Shown here: positions 45,434 through 55,900 of the stretch, one piece after another
How the letters are laid out: each line of letters starts with the position of its first letter
Position numbering within the stretch: the first letter of the stretch is position 1
NCBI RefSeq assembly: GCF_041320605.1
Contig: NZ_CP166679.1
Coordinates: 2,280,001 to 2,344,000, forward strand
DNA from: Arenibacter antarcticus
GTDB taxonomy: Bacteria; Bacteroidota; Bacteroidia; Flavobacteriales; Flavobacteriaceae
Direction of reading: 5' to 3'
DNA: 64,000 bases
Made by a program: the position numbers and the translations under genes
The notes under the pieces: generated by a model
The model's database searches: none
What the model saw: only the letters and a program-made list of their open reading frames with translations
Told to the model about the DNA's origin: nothing

Positions 45434-47646
45434 GGCTTATTTATATTTTTCAAGGCTTCTCCCGCCTCTATTCCTAAATCGACCTCAATAATATCTATCC
45501 CGCTTCCAAGAATATTCAAATACCCATTAATCAACTGGACTTTATCTATTTTTCCTGTAGCGAATTGTTTATCGATGTTCCTGGAACTACCTTGGATGGA
45601 CATGGTTCCCCGTTCATGAAGTAATTCTATAATTTCTTTATTGGGAGGTAGATCATGGCTAATGAAACCAATAACGTTCTGCCACGGAACCCCACTTTCA
45701 TCTAAGTCCTTAATATTACTTTTTTTCCCCATCATAACTTCCATTACAATATTATTGTTTAGCTGGTAAGCTTTTTTAATATCTTCTAAGGAATATGCTA
45801 TAACAATGGCATTGGCTTCGGCATTGTTTTCCACTATTTTCTGAATTCGCATTTCAATTGGAACATCTTTTTGATCTAATACAAGGATCGTCTTGCCTTT
45901 GGCCCATATAAGTGCTTCATCCAAGGTAGGGATCTGATAGTTGGTCAATTCCCCTTCTGTATCCTTCAATCTCAGTTTTTTCAACTCCGACAAGGTATAA
46001 TCAGAAACTTTTCCCGACCCATTGGTTGTCCTATCCAGAGTTGGATCGTGCATTAGTATGATTTCTCCATCCTTGGTGTAATGGGGGTCGATTTCCAAAA
46101 TTGCGGGGGTGTGCAACAGCGTATTATTAAAGGTGGCGATGCAATTTTCCGGGAAACCTTGTCGAGGTCCGCCCCTATGTGCACTCACGATTGGTTTCTT
46201 TACTGGAGAATATCTAAAAAAATCCTTAAGCTGCTTTGAAGATTTTATATCATAAGTATGCAATTGATATGGGAAATAGGGAGCATTCTTTGTAGAAGCA
46301 GTCTCGAATATATTTTTTATGTCCAAAAGTATATCGGGGTGCTGTTCTGCCACATTATGTTTTTCTTGGCGGTCCAGCAGTAAGTTGTAGAGCTCTATAG
46401 TTTCATTTTTGCTATCTGGGGTGTGAGTAGATACTGCCTTCCATTTTCCCATTCTTATTGCCCTACTGCTTAGCCAATTCCTTGGTAAAGCGTTGTTGGG
46501 TTTGTCCCAACTATAATTATAAGTGTAATTTTCCCAATATAGATAAGGATGTGGAAATTGTACTCCTGTACCGAATAGGGTATTGTAAAACGAAATTCCA
46601 TCAATAGGTTCTTTAATTGAAACCGACGAAATTTCAGCAATCGTAGGCATAAAGTCCCATGCGGCAAGAATTTCATCAGATACTTGGCCGCCTTTAATTT
46701 TTTGTGGCCAATAGGCTATCAATGGAACGCGGATGCCTCCTTCGTACATATCACGTTTTGCACCTCTGAAACCTCCATTACTATTGAAGAATTTACCAAA
46801 TTCTGGATTGGCCCCATTGTCGCTTGTAAAGAATATTATGGTGTTTTCATCTAAATTCTTTTCTTTTAAATGATCGATTATGCCCTTCACGTCTTTATCT
46901 AAACGAGATATCATTGCGGCATAATTCTTAAATTTTTCTGGCCAATCTTGATTTGCGTAAAGTGAATTATCAGGTATTACATGCTTTCCATGTGGCATGG
47001 TATAGGGCAAATAGAGAAAGAATGGTCGCTCAGCCTGTTGTCCATCAATAAAATCCTTTGTTTTATCAATAAAAAGATCATGGCTGTAAGTTCCTTGTCT
47101 TCCATCTTCGTTCTCATCTAGTAAAATCTTTTTTTCATTTTCGAAAAGGAAGGGAGGATAGTAGTTGTGTGCGTTAATTTGATCAAGATAACCATAAGAA
47201 TAATCAAATCCCTGAGATTTTGGTCCCTTTCCTGGTTCCCCTAACCCCCATTTTCCGATGAGTCCGGTCTTATATCCATTGTTCTTGAGGATTTCTGCGA
47301 TGGTCTTCTTTTCAGTCGGTAAGGCGGGGTCCGCCATTTCATCTGTTAAAAAATTACCTCTTATAAAAGTATGCCCGGTATGCATGCCTGTTAAAAGTGC
47401 TTCTCTTGATGGAGCACAAACAGTAGAGCCGGAATAGTAATTGGTGAATTTCATCCCGCGCTCCGCCATCTTATCAAGATTTGGAGTGTGGATCATTTTT
47501 TGTCCGTAACTCCCAAGATCGCCATAGCCAAGATCGTCAACCATAATTAGAATGATATTAGGTCTTTGGTTATCGATTTGGGCATATAGTGTGATTAAAC
47601 TAGGTTGAACCATTAACATAATGGCCATAATGATTGATCGGTTCAT
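45430..47646 (-). CDS. Sulfatase-glycerophosphodiester phosphodiesterase fusion (locus 3)
   Basis: 738 residues with two catalytic modules behind one signal peptide (about 1-22). Residues 25-470 form a sulfatase: D37-D38 in MVDDLGYGDLGSYG, C77 in VCAPSREALLTG, GKWGLG and TSDNGANPEFGKF. Residues 484-738 form a GDPD domain: H490-R491 (SAHRGG), E518 and D520 (LEIDPHYTKDG), H533-D534 (LMHDPTLDRTTNGSGKVSDYTLSELKKLRL). Both active sites look intact. The product could remove sulfate and cleave a phosphodiester on one substrate. No stop or frameshift separates the modules. Confidence 0.9.
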   Translation of the reverse strand: MNRSIIMAIMLMVQPSLITLYAQIDNQRPNIILIMVDDLGYGDLGSYGQKMIHTPNLDKMAERGMKFTNYYSGSTVCAPSREALLTGMHTGHTFIRGNFLTDEMADPALPTEKKTIAEILKNNGYKTGLIGKWGLGEPGKGPKSQGFDYSYGYLDQINAHNYYPPFLFENEKKILLDENEDGRQGTYSHDLFIDKTKDFIDGQQAERPFFLYLPYTMPHGKHVIPDNSLYANQDWPEKFKNYAAMISRLDKDVKGIIDHLKEKNLDENTIIFFTSDNGANPEFGKFFNSNGGFRGAKRDMYEGGIRVPLIAYWPQKIKGGQVSDEILAAWDFMPTIAEISSVSIKEPIDGISFYNTLFGTGVQFPHPYLYWENYTYNYSWDKPNNALPRNWLSSRAIRMGKWKAVSTHTPDSKNETIELYNLLLDRQEKHNVAEQHPDILLDIKNIFETASTKNAPYFPYQLHTYDIKSSKQLKDFFRYSPVKKPIVSAHRGGPRQGFPENCIATFNNTLLHTPAILEIDPHYTKDGEIILMHDPTLDRTTNGSGKVSDYTLSELKKLRLKDTEGELTNYQIPTLDEALIWAKGKTILVLDQKDVPIEMRIQKIVENNAEANAIVIAYSLEDIKKAYQLNNNIVMEVMMGKKSNIKDLDESGVPWQNVIGFISHDLPPNKEIIELLHERGTMSIQGSSRNIDKQFATGKIDKVQLINGYLNILGSGIDIIEVDLGIEAGEALKNINKP

Positions 47647-47834
47647 ATTTGTGAGGATTTAGTTCAATTAATGTTTAAGAAATATGGTCACTAAATATCA
47701 TTGTTGGGATTAGATTTTTAATAATTGATATTCTATTCCAGATAATTATGTTGGCCCCGATGGAAAGAGCAATTATCTCATTGAGACAATAGGATTGATC
47801 GGACTTGATAAATTTCACGATGGACAATGAAAGT

Positions 47835-48965
47835 TTAATCAAGCTCAAAACTAAACTCATCATAGGATTCCGAGCGCCATGCATATTTTTGGGTGGTTGG
47901 AGATATTCCAAATAGAGGCGAGAATGTTTTGACCTTTACGGTCTTATTATCTGGCAAAAATTCTAGGATTCTAAGCCATCCGTCGCCACCATTTCCCATC
48001 CATCCCCCTCCCAAAGCCTGGGCGTTGAAAACCAACTGCTGTACTTTTTTATTTCCTGCATTCCTGTCCGTACGGAATGCTACGTGAGATTTGGGGTCAT
48101 TGGGTCGACCTATATGACCAGCAAATACCATTTGGATATTTTTAGAAGGCTTTACTAATTTATCGAACAAAGCTGCACCATAGTTACAATCTTCAATTTT
48201 ATAGTGTTCTTTGACGATGTGTTCGTTTTTGGGGTTCAGATATGAATGGGTGAGAAGCGCAACGGTATGGTCTTTGTATTTCTCCATACTGGTTACCTCT
48301 TTTGCCCATTCCACTATGGTGTCTCTGGGAGCAAATTCTAGGGAAACGAATAAAAATTTCCTTCCCTGTGGTGATTCGAATTCGAATACTGCATTTTCTA
48401 GAGTAGGGACATTCTCGGCATTTAATCCTACTTCGCGTAATATCTCTTGATTCTTAAAATTTTTATCTACTGGAAAATAATTCATGAAGTTAGATTTCCG
48501 ATTTTCAATATTTACATATCCGTAATCATGGTTGCCACAGGCAGTAATGTAGGGCACCAATCCATCTAAGCGTCCAAAAGCATGTGAGACGGACTCCCAT
48601 TGCGCTTTGCTAGATTGATTAGAAGAAATGCCGTTGGGATTTATTTTTTCGTTCTGCTCTACTAAATCTCCTGTACAGAGTACCATTTTAATGTTTAATG
48701 TATTTATATTCTCCCTGATCCAAGTGGTCATTAATTCTAACAAAGGTTGATTCCTTCCAAATTTCACATACGTTTGCGGATCAGGAAGTAAAATAATCGA
48801 CCAAGAATCCGGGGAGCTCAAGTGCGGTGGCTCATAGTTGTCTTGTGCAGAAACGGATAATCCAGAAAGACAACAAATAAGAGCTAATGTAGGGAAATTC
48901 CAGTTTTGGAAATTTCTCTTAAACAGCACTATTGCTTTTTTGAAATCAATACAAAGTATTCTCAT
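47835..48965 (-). CDS. Calcineurin-like metallophosphoesterase, exported (locus 3)
   Basis: About 376 residues from ATG 48965; an ATG at 48989 would add 8 residues and overlap the preceding gene's end. A signal peptide ends at LSVSAQD. Metallophosphoesterase motifs: LLPDPQTY (D-x-H position carrying Gln), VLCTGDLVEQ, ACGNHDYG, ALLTHSYL and VFAGHIGRPND. Two-metal phosphoesterases of this type hydrolyse phosphomono- or diesters. It lies between the oxidoreductase gene and the sulfatase-GDPD gene in one leftward operon, which strengthens the idea that the locus 3 substrate carries phosphate. The substrate is not known. Confidence 0.88.
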   Translation of the reverse strand: MRILCIDFKKAIVLFKRNFQNWNFPTLALICCLSGLSVSAQDNYEPPHLSSPDSWSIILLPDPQTYVKFGRNQPLLELMTTWIRENINTLNIKMVLCTGDLVEQNEKINPNGISSNQSSKAQWESVSHAFGRLDGLVPYITACGNHDYGYVNIENRKSNFMNYFPVDKNFKNQEILREVGLNAENVPTLENAVFEFESPQGRKFLFVSLEFAPRDTIVEWAKEVTSMEKYKDHTVALLTHSYLNPKNEHIVKEHYKIEDCNYGAALFDKLVKPSKNIQMVFAGHIGRPNDPKSHVAFRTDRNAGNKKVQQLVFNAQALGGGWMGNGGDGWLRILEFLPDNKTVKVKTFSPLFGISPTTQKYAWRSESYDEFSFELD

Positions 48966-48981
48966 TTTGAATCTGTTTATT

Positions 48982-50277
48982 TTATACACTCCACTCGGGT
49001 TTCATTTTGCGGGAACGCAATTTATTTGCTTCTGAATCCCGTTTGAATTTTTCCTTTTTGGGATTCCAATATAATGGTCTCCTAAGTTCACAAGCTATAT
49101 TGCCGAGATTACATATTGTGGCACTGCGATGCCCTGTTTCAACATCGGCGATTGGTTTTTTACGTGATCTCATTGCATCTAGAAAATCCTTATAATGGTT
49201 ATCGCTATAATAGACCTTGTTTTCATTTTCTTTTATAGATTCGGTTGATAGCGATTCGGGAAAGGTCACCAACTTGTGTCGTTGTACTTCTATGGAGCCT
49301 TCGGTTCCTTTGAACTGTATAGCGTGATTTTTACCAAAATCCTCACGGGTCACTACGATTCCGTCGCCATAATTAAAAGTCAAATGGGGGTAGTTGCTCC
49401 CATCAGGCGGTATTATTTCAATAGGGCCACTATCATCTTTATCCAGTGCCCATTGGACGATATCGAACATATGCGTCCCCCAATCCGTCATGTCGCCTCC
49501 TCCAAGTCCTTTATAATAACGCCATTGTGCCCATAAATCATCCCCGATAGCAGGATTAAGTTGATGGTTATAATGAACGAATTCATTGGGTCCTAACCAT
49601 AAGTCCCAATTAAGATCATAGGGAATTGTTTCTTGGGGCAGATCATAAGGTTTTGGTGAACCGCCAACGTTCACTTTTATTGACTGAATGTCACCAATAT
49701 AACCATTCTTGATCAACTCTACTGTCTGCCTAAATTCGGGCCATGATCGTTGCATACTCCCGGTTTGAAATATTCTTTTATTCTTACGAGTTGCATTTAC
49801 CATGGCACAACCTTCGGAAATGGTAAGGGACAGCGGCTTTTCACAATAAATATCTTTACCGGCTTCAGCCGCTCTTACAGCCATTGACGCATGCCAATGA
49901 TCCGGACTGGCAATTACAACCCCATCAATGTCCTTACGATCTAATAGCTCCATAAAGTCTTCATGGGCGACACAATCTTGTTTAAAATTACTTTGATTTG
50001 TTGTATGCCATGCGTCCAGTTCGAATATAAAGTGTTGCATTTTGGAACGATATACGTCACTTACTGCTACAATTTGAATTTCTTGGGTTTGTAAAAAGGA
50101 TTTTTGCAAATTCAATGCCTGTCTGCCAGCCCCAATAAAACCTAAGTTAATCCTATTATTTGGAGCCTTTTCATTGAGTGCCAATACATAGCTCGGAACT
50201 ATGGTAAAAGAAGCCAAGGCAGCGGTCTGATAAATAAATTTTCTTCTGCCTTCAGTGGTGTTTTTTTTATTTTGCAT
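48982..50277 (-). CDS. Gfo/Idh/MocA-family oxidoreductase with Tat signal (locus 3)
   Basis: 431 residues. A twin-arginine signal (GRRKFIYQTAALASFTIVPSYVLA) suggests export folded with its NAD(P) cofactor. The Rossmann domain starts RINLGFIGAGRQALNL, with DGVVIASPDHWHASMAVRAAEAGKDIYCEKPLSLTI, the classical EKP catalytic lysine block. The C-terminal half is the substrate-binding domain (WRYYKGLGGGDMTDWGTHMFDIVQWAL). Exported members of this family act on the sugar C3 position in 3-keto-glycoside pathways. The TIM-barrel gene ends 7 bases upstream of its start, so the two are cotranscribed. Confidence 0.9.
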   Translation of the reverse strand: MQNKKNTTEGRRKFIYQTAALASFTIVPSYVLALNEKAPNNRINLGFIGAGRQALNLQKSFLQTQEIQIVAVSDVYRSKMQHFIFELDAWHTTNQSNFKQDCVAHEDFMELLDRKDIDGVVIASPDHWHASMAVRAAEAGKDIYCEKPLSLTISEGCAMVNATRKNKRIFQTGSMQRSWPEFRQTVELIKNGYIGDIQSIKVNVGGSPKPYDLPQETIPYDLNWDLWLGPNEFVHYNHQLNPAIGDDLWAQWRYYKGLGGGDMTDWGTHMFDIVQWALDKDDSGPIEIIPPDGSNYPHLTFNYGDGIVVTREDFGKNHAIQFKGTEGSIEVQRHKLVTFPESLSTESIKENENKVYYSDNHYKDFLDAMRSRKKPIADVETGHRSATICNLGNIACELRRPLYWNPKKEKFKRDSEANKLRSRKMKPEWSV

Positions 50278-50284
50278 AGATGGT

Positions 50285-51208
50285 TTATCTGTTCGTTTTA
50301 CAGTAGCTTACACTATGTTTCATCTCGATCATTGTGTCATTTCCATCATAGCCATATTCAATATTGGCAGGAATGGACCATTGATTGTCTCGTATCAATT
50401 TCAATACTTCTTTGATAGGGGTGTCCCCTTCTCCAAATGGAACAGAAGGGCCTTGATTTTTTTTTCGATCTCTAATATGGATACATACTATCTTCTTATG
50501 ATTTTGGCGTATAAATTCAACTGGATCGTAATTGGAAGCAGTAAAATGTCCGATATCGAGGTTTATCCGGATATATTCTGAATTGCCTTTCATTCCTTCC
50601 GTAAAGCTTTTAGGCGTCGCAAATTCATTGGGATTTTCAACGTGCGAATGGTTGTGCATACCTACCTTTATTCTATACTTTTGGGCAAATTTATCTACAC
50701 GTTTCATCACAGCTACCGTGGCCGATGTAGTCAGGGTATCAGTTCCCAGATTCTTAGCTATTCTAAAAATCAAATCTAAATCGTTATCTGTGACATTGTC
50801 TTTAAAGGATCCGTTGTAGGCCTGGATATTTATTCCTGCATTATTAATTTTATCTCGTATAGATTTGATTTCATCCATAGTAACAGTGGAACGCCATTTT
50901 GCCAATCCATCTTTTTTAAATTTGGTTTCTTCTGGTGTTGAATTACGTTTCCACATAAATTCTAGAGGCTCTACATGGCCTTCCCATAACTCACAGCTTT
51001 TAATCCCTAATTCCTTCATTCCCTGAATGGCTTTATCTAAGGATCGGTCACGGAAGCTATAGGTTTGAACCCCAAGAACGATGTCCTTTTCATCTTTGGA
51101 AAGTAAATAGGGACTACTCATTGCTAAACAGTCTAATGGCACAAAAAGTAATGCTAAACCACTTAGAGTTAGATGTCCCCATTCCTTTCTTGTTATTTTT
51201 TTTCGCAT
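50285..51208 (-). CDS. TIM-barrel sugar isomerase/epimerase-like protein, exported (locus 3)
   Basis: 307 residues. A signal peptide (about 10-31, LTLSGLALLFVPLDCLA) places it in the periplasm. The AP-endonuclease-2/xylose-isomerase-like TIM barrel (PF01261 type) is recognised from VLGVQTYSFRDRSLDKAIQGMKELGIKSCELWEGHVEP, the metal-site blocks GMHNHSH, RINLDIGHFTASNYDP and VCIHIRDRK, and the C-terminal NIEYGYDG. Periplasmic members paired with Gfo/Idh/MocA oxidoreductases can act as 3-keto-glycoside eliminases, isomerases or hydratases. It is placed between susD and the oxidoreductase gene. Confidence 0.85.
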   Translation of the reverse strand: MRKKITRKEWGHLTLSGLALLFVPLDCLAMSSPYLLSKDEKDIVLGVQTYSFRDRSLDKAIQGMKELGIKSCELWEGHVEPLEFMWKRNSTPEETKFKKDGLAKWRSTVTMDEIKSIRDKINNAGINIQAYNGSFKDNVTDNDLDLIFRIAKNLGTDTLTTSATVAVMKRVDKFAQKYRIKVGMHNHSHVENPNEFATPKSFTEGMKGNSEYIRINLDIGHFTASNYDPVEFIRQNHKKIVCIHIRDRKKNQGPSVPFGEGDTPIKEVLKLIRDNQWSIPANIEYGYDGNDTMIEMKHSVSYCKTNR

Positions 51209-51239
51209 CTAGGCGTCGTTTTTATCTATGACAATAGTT

Positions 51240-52883
51240 TTAATAGCCTGAATTTTGCGAGATTTTTGAATTTGATGATATCACATTTTCAGGAATAGGC
51301 ATTAGATAATTTTTTGTGGCATCAAAAAGGATATCTCCGCCACCTATATTTATTTTTTCATAGACCAAGTTCCCTCCGTCTTCTGAAATCTTCATCCCTT
51401 GAAGTGGTTTGTTAAACACATCATCTGCGATTTTCCATCTCCATAAATCGAACAATCGTTTCCCCTCAAATGCAAGTTCTACTCTTCTTTCTCTCCGGAT
51501 TCGCTCTCTAAGCTCGGATTGGGAAAGACCAACGGGAAGGTTGGGCAACCCTGCTCTTTGTCTTACTTTATTTACTACATCATAGATGCTTGGATCCGGA
51601 CCGGAGACTTCATTTTTTGCTTCGGCATAATTGAGCAGCACTTCTGCATATCGCCAAATTATTGCATTTGATCCACTGCTATTTCCTGGAACAATTGAGG
51701 GGTCTATTAGTTTTCGAAGGAAGTATCCAGAGCGAGTTTTGCCGCCCTTACCTGGAACATCTATCTCATTCCTATTATTTGGAATGCCTAACCTCGTATA
51801 AATAATGTCATCTTTCCAAGTTGAGCCATCATAAATTATAGATCCATAGAATCTTTGGCTACGGTTTTTATATGGGTTGGAGGGATCGAATAATGCAGAA
51901 CCTTCTGCTTCCGTTTTGCCATCAAGAAACTCATAGCTATCTATAAGATCCTGCGTAGGATTAACGGCTCCCCATCCATTACCATCTGCCACGTGGATCG
52001 GATTCCAATACTTTTCTTTTATTGTTCCCTTTATTTCTGCCTCATACTGCACATCAAATATTATTTCTTCATTGTTCTCATTGGCTATATGAAACAGTTT
52101 TTCGTAATCAGGATAAAGGTCGTAACCTGCACTGGACTCCATTATTTTTAAGTTGGTGGAAGCAGCATCCTGCCATTTTCCAGCATAAAGTTCCAACTCT
52201 CCCTTTAAGGCCCAGGCAGCACCTTTTGTAGCGCGTCCAATATTTTCGGATGAAACGGTCAAGGGCAGGTTTATTGATGCTTCTTCGCATTCAGTCTGTA
52301 TAAAAGAAACACATTCTTCATAAGTATTTCTGGCCGTAAATATTTCATCGCCATCGGTATTACGATTTAATGGCTTTAGAATCAGTGGAACACCGCCGTA
52401 TAGATCCACAAGGGATTTATAATAGTACGCACGTAAAAACCTTGCTTGAGCAATCAGGGAGTTCTTTGAATCTTCCTTAAAGTCCGCCTTTTGCACATTG
52501 ACAATTAATAAATTGCATTTACGGATATTTTCATACATATTTCTCCAATGCCTATTGAATATTGGCGTTGATGGTCCATAAGTACCCAATGCGAAATTTT
52601 CGTAGGAAGGAATACCTGCTATATTCCCGCTTACGCTATTATCTGAGAAATTATCAAGGGGATCATTGCTGATTTCTGATGGTACATTTGTCCAAATTGA
52701 AGACTCTGGTCCTGGATTCAAACTATTGTAAATATCGTTCAAGAAAAGTCCTGCATTATCTGCACTGCTCCACAATGTACCATCGCTTAATTGATCGGTG
52801 GGCTGTACGTCTATCATTTCGTCGCTACATGAAAGTATTGTTAAGGATATAGCAATCAAAAACGGAGTATATAATGGTTTCAT
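51240..52883 (-). CDS. RagB/SusD-family surface glycan-binding lipoprotein (locus 3)
   Basis: 547 residues. Lipoprotein signal ISLTILSCSDE. SusD blocks: VQPTDQLSDGTLWSSADNAGLFLNDIYNSL, AQARFLRAYYYKSLVDLYGGVPLILKPL, TKGAAWALKGELELYAGKWQDA, IIWRYAEVLLNYAEAKNEVSG and the C-terminal RRERRVELAFEGKRLFDLWRWK and NYLMPIPENVI. Classical RagB/SusD form and full length. It starts 30 bases after susC and is followed by the TIM-barrel gene. Confidence 0.96.
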   Translation of the reverse strand: MKPLYTPFLIAISLTILSCSDEMIDVQPTDQLSDGTLWSSADNAGLFLNDIYNSLNPGPESSIWTNVPSEISNDPLDNFSDNSVSGNIAGIPSYENFALGTYGPSTPIFNRHWRNMYENIRKCNLLIVNVQKADFKEDSKNSLIAQARFLRAYYYKSLVDLYGGVPLILKPLNRNTDGDEIFTARNTYEECVSFIQTECEEASINLPLTVSSENIGRATKGAAWALKGELELYAGKWQDAASTNLKIMESSAGYDLYPDYEKLFHIANENNEEIIFDVQYEAEIKGTIKEKYWNPIHVADGNGWGAVNPTQDLIDSYEFLDGKTEAEGSALFDPSNPYKNRSQRFYGSIIYDGSTWKDDIIYTRLGIPNNRNEIDVPGKGGKTRSGYFLRKLIDPSIVPGNSSGSNAIIWRYAEVLLNYAEAKNEVSGPDPSIYDVVNKVRQRAGLPNLPVGLSQSELRERIRRERRVELAFEGKRLFDLWRWKIADDVFNKPLQGMKISEDGGNLVYEKINIGGGDILFDATKNYLMPIPENVISSNSKISQNSGY

Positions 52884-52913
52884 AATTGTATGTTTTTATG
52901 TTTATTAAATGAA

Positions 52914-55900
52914 TTAAAAGCCAATATTAAGACCTAAAGAAAAAACCTTTTGCTGGAAATAATACCTCGCCCTTTTACTGCCGCCACTGACTCCTATCTC
53001 TGGGTCAAGATAATCTTCCGATGAAAATGTTAAGAGATTTTGTCCCGAAAGGAAAATTCTTAATGATTGCATTTTCATCTTTTCCAATACGTCTATTGGA
53101 AGATTAAACCCTAATTCTAAATTCTTCAGTCGAAGGTAACTTCCATCCCGTATCCACCAAGAGGAAGCTTTAGTGCTATTAGCGCTGGGCGATGGTAAAA
53201 TGATGGGGTATTTGGCGTCCCTATTCTCTGGGGTCCAATAATCCAACTGATCCTCGAAAATTTTTGCACCATTAAAAAATGGGTTTGCGGCTTCGTTGGT
53301 TAGAAGGAAATTATTCTTTGCAGCACCTTGCCATAGCATGCCTAGGTCAAAGTTCTTCCATTTTAAATTGCCTGTAATACCATAAATGATTTGGGGGAAA
53401 GCAGAGTCTCCAATAACAACTTCGTCGTCGTTGTTGATTTTTCCATCATTATTAATGTCTTCGTATTTTATATCTCCTGGCTGTAACTGACCAAATTGGG
53501 TAGCAGAGGCATCAATTTCTTCCTGAGACTGGAAAAGGCCTATTGCCCTAAGTCCAAATTGTGTGTCAAGTGGTCTTCCAGTTCTACTTCTATTTGGATT
53601 GTTCAGGGTGGATTCATTCTCAAATGTCTGTATCAATTTATTCTTAGCGTAAGAAAGATTCAGACCAAAATCGACTCTAAGGTCATTTGAAAAGCTATTT
53701 TGTGAGGTTAAGGAAAAATCAAATCCTTTATTTTCCATAACTCCTGCATTAATTTGAGAAATCCCTATTCCATATTCCAAAGGGACTACTGAATTTGGGG
53801 AAACCAACATATTTGATCGTTTTTCCTTGAAAAAATCAAGTTCAAAACCTAATCGACCCGCTAGAAATGTTCCTTCCAGCCCCACATTGATCTTGTTGGC
53901 TACTTCCCAAGTAATATTTACGTTCGGTTCCTTGCGCTCCACCGCACCCTGTACTTGAGAACCACCAAATACATAGCTGTTAACAAGATCAAATGAACTT
54001 AAATATTGAAAGGGCCCTCCTGCTAGGTTGCCCGATTTCCCATAGGAACCACGTAGTTTAAGACTATTGATCCAGGAAACGTTGTCCTTAATAAAAGACT
54101 CTTCGGACAACCTCCAACCTAGAGATACCGCGGGGAAAAAGGCATATCGGTTGTTTGGAGCGAAATAATAATGACCATCATATCGTCCGGAGAATTCAGC
54201 AAGATATTTTTGGGAATAATCATAGGCAAGCCGATATACCAAGCCCAATTGCTTGTTGCTTTTTGAAGACCCATTATTATCAAAATCATTCTTAGAAGAA
54301 CTTCCCATCGAGAGCTCATCAAGGTCGACCTGATAATTGATTCGAGAGGCAGAAAAATCTATTCCATCCCCATTTCTTTGCTCAGCAACAAATAGAGCAT
54401 CAATACCATGCTTTCCAAATCTGTTGTTATAGGTAATATAGCCTTGAATGGTTGTGTTTATCCTCTCGCGAAAAGACTGACTTAGTCTTGGTGATGTAAC
54501 ACCTCCATTTCTTTCAATAAACTCGTCATTACTATCTAAGGCATAAAAAACATATGGTGTTTCCCACTGTTTGTTTAAGGTATATCCTTTGTCATATGAT
54601 ATTACTCCTTTTAAACTTAATCCAGGAACTGCTGGAATCTGTTGCTCTATGGATAACTGTGTGTATAGGGTATTTTTTTTGTCGTTGTTGTAGCCACTAT
54701 CGTAAATGGAAGGTAATAGTTTATTTCCCGGTAAACCATTGCTAAAGGATAATTGATCTAGGAACAATGGAGGTTGCTTGGTTGCTTGTGTATATATGCC
54801 TGCTCCGTTTACAGATCCGGGATTTTCAGTCACTTCTAAACTACCTTTGATATTGAATGAGATTAATGTTGAGTTAGTTGCGTCAAAATCAATGTTGGAC
54901 GCTAGATTATATCTTGAGAAATTAATTGTTTTTACGGAACCTTGTTGATACAGATAACCCAGTGAGCTAAAAAACCGAATTTTGTCAGAACCACCTGAAA
55001 AAGTTAGATTGTGGTTTAACATCGGTGCATTAAAATCAATTACTTCTTTGACCCAGTCGTGATTCGGATAATGATCAGGATCACTACCATTTTTATACTT
55101 TTGAAGTTCTTCCTCGCTATAAGCTGGATCTAATCCAGCGTTTTTACTGGCCACATTCAGTGCAGTGGCAAAGTCATAAGAATCCAAGTATTTTGGATAC
55201 CGAGTGGGTCGCTGGATACCGAACCATGTATTGTAATTGAAATTGATTTTTCCCTCTTTACCTCTTTTAGTGGTTATAACAACCACACCATTAGCACCGG
55301 CCAAGCCATAAGGGGCAACCGCAGCCGCATCCTTTAAGACTGTAATACTTTCTATTTCATTGGGGTCAATTTGGGAATAGCTCCGTGGAACTCCGTCAAC
55401 AATAGTTAATGCTCCAGAATTAGAACCAATTGTTCCAAGACCTCTTACCCTAATTTCTGCAGCATCTGCTCCTGGTTCTCCACTAGGCTGAAACGCAAGT
55501 ACTCCCGAAACTCTTCCAGCAATACTGTTATTTATATTCGCTACAGGATTGTCGGATACCATATCGCCTTTTAAAGTTGATATAGAAGCTGTTACGGAAC
55601 TTTTTTTCTGAGTTCCATACCCTACTACTACAATCTCATCCAAGGTTGCTGCACTCTCTTCCAATGTAATAGTAAGATTACTCTGCCCGTTTAGTACAAC
55701 TTCTTTTGTCGCGAATCCGATATAAGAAACTGTTAGTGATGCTTTTTCGCTTTTAACCATTAAAGTAAAATTCCCATCAAAATCAGTCGTAACTCCGTTT
55801 GTTGTGCCTTTTTCAATCACATTCGCACCTGGTAGTGGAGTGCCATCGTAATCTATCACCATCCCACTTATTTCAAATTGTGCTTTGTCTAGTATAATAG

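Noticed and set aside
47675-47911. 78-codon minus-strand frame between the sulfatase-GDPD and the phosphoesterase
   Set aside because: It overlaps the end of the phosphoesterase gene in another frame and has no recognisable content.
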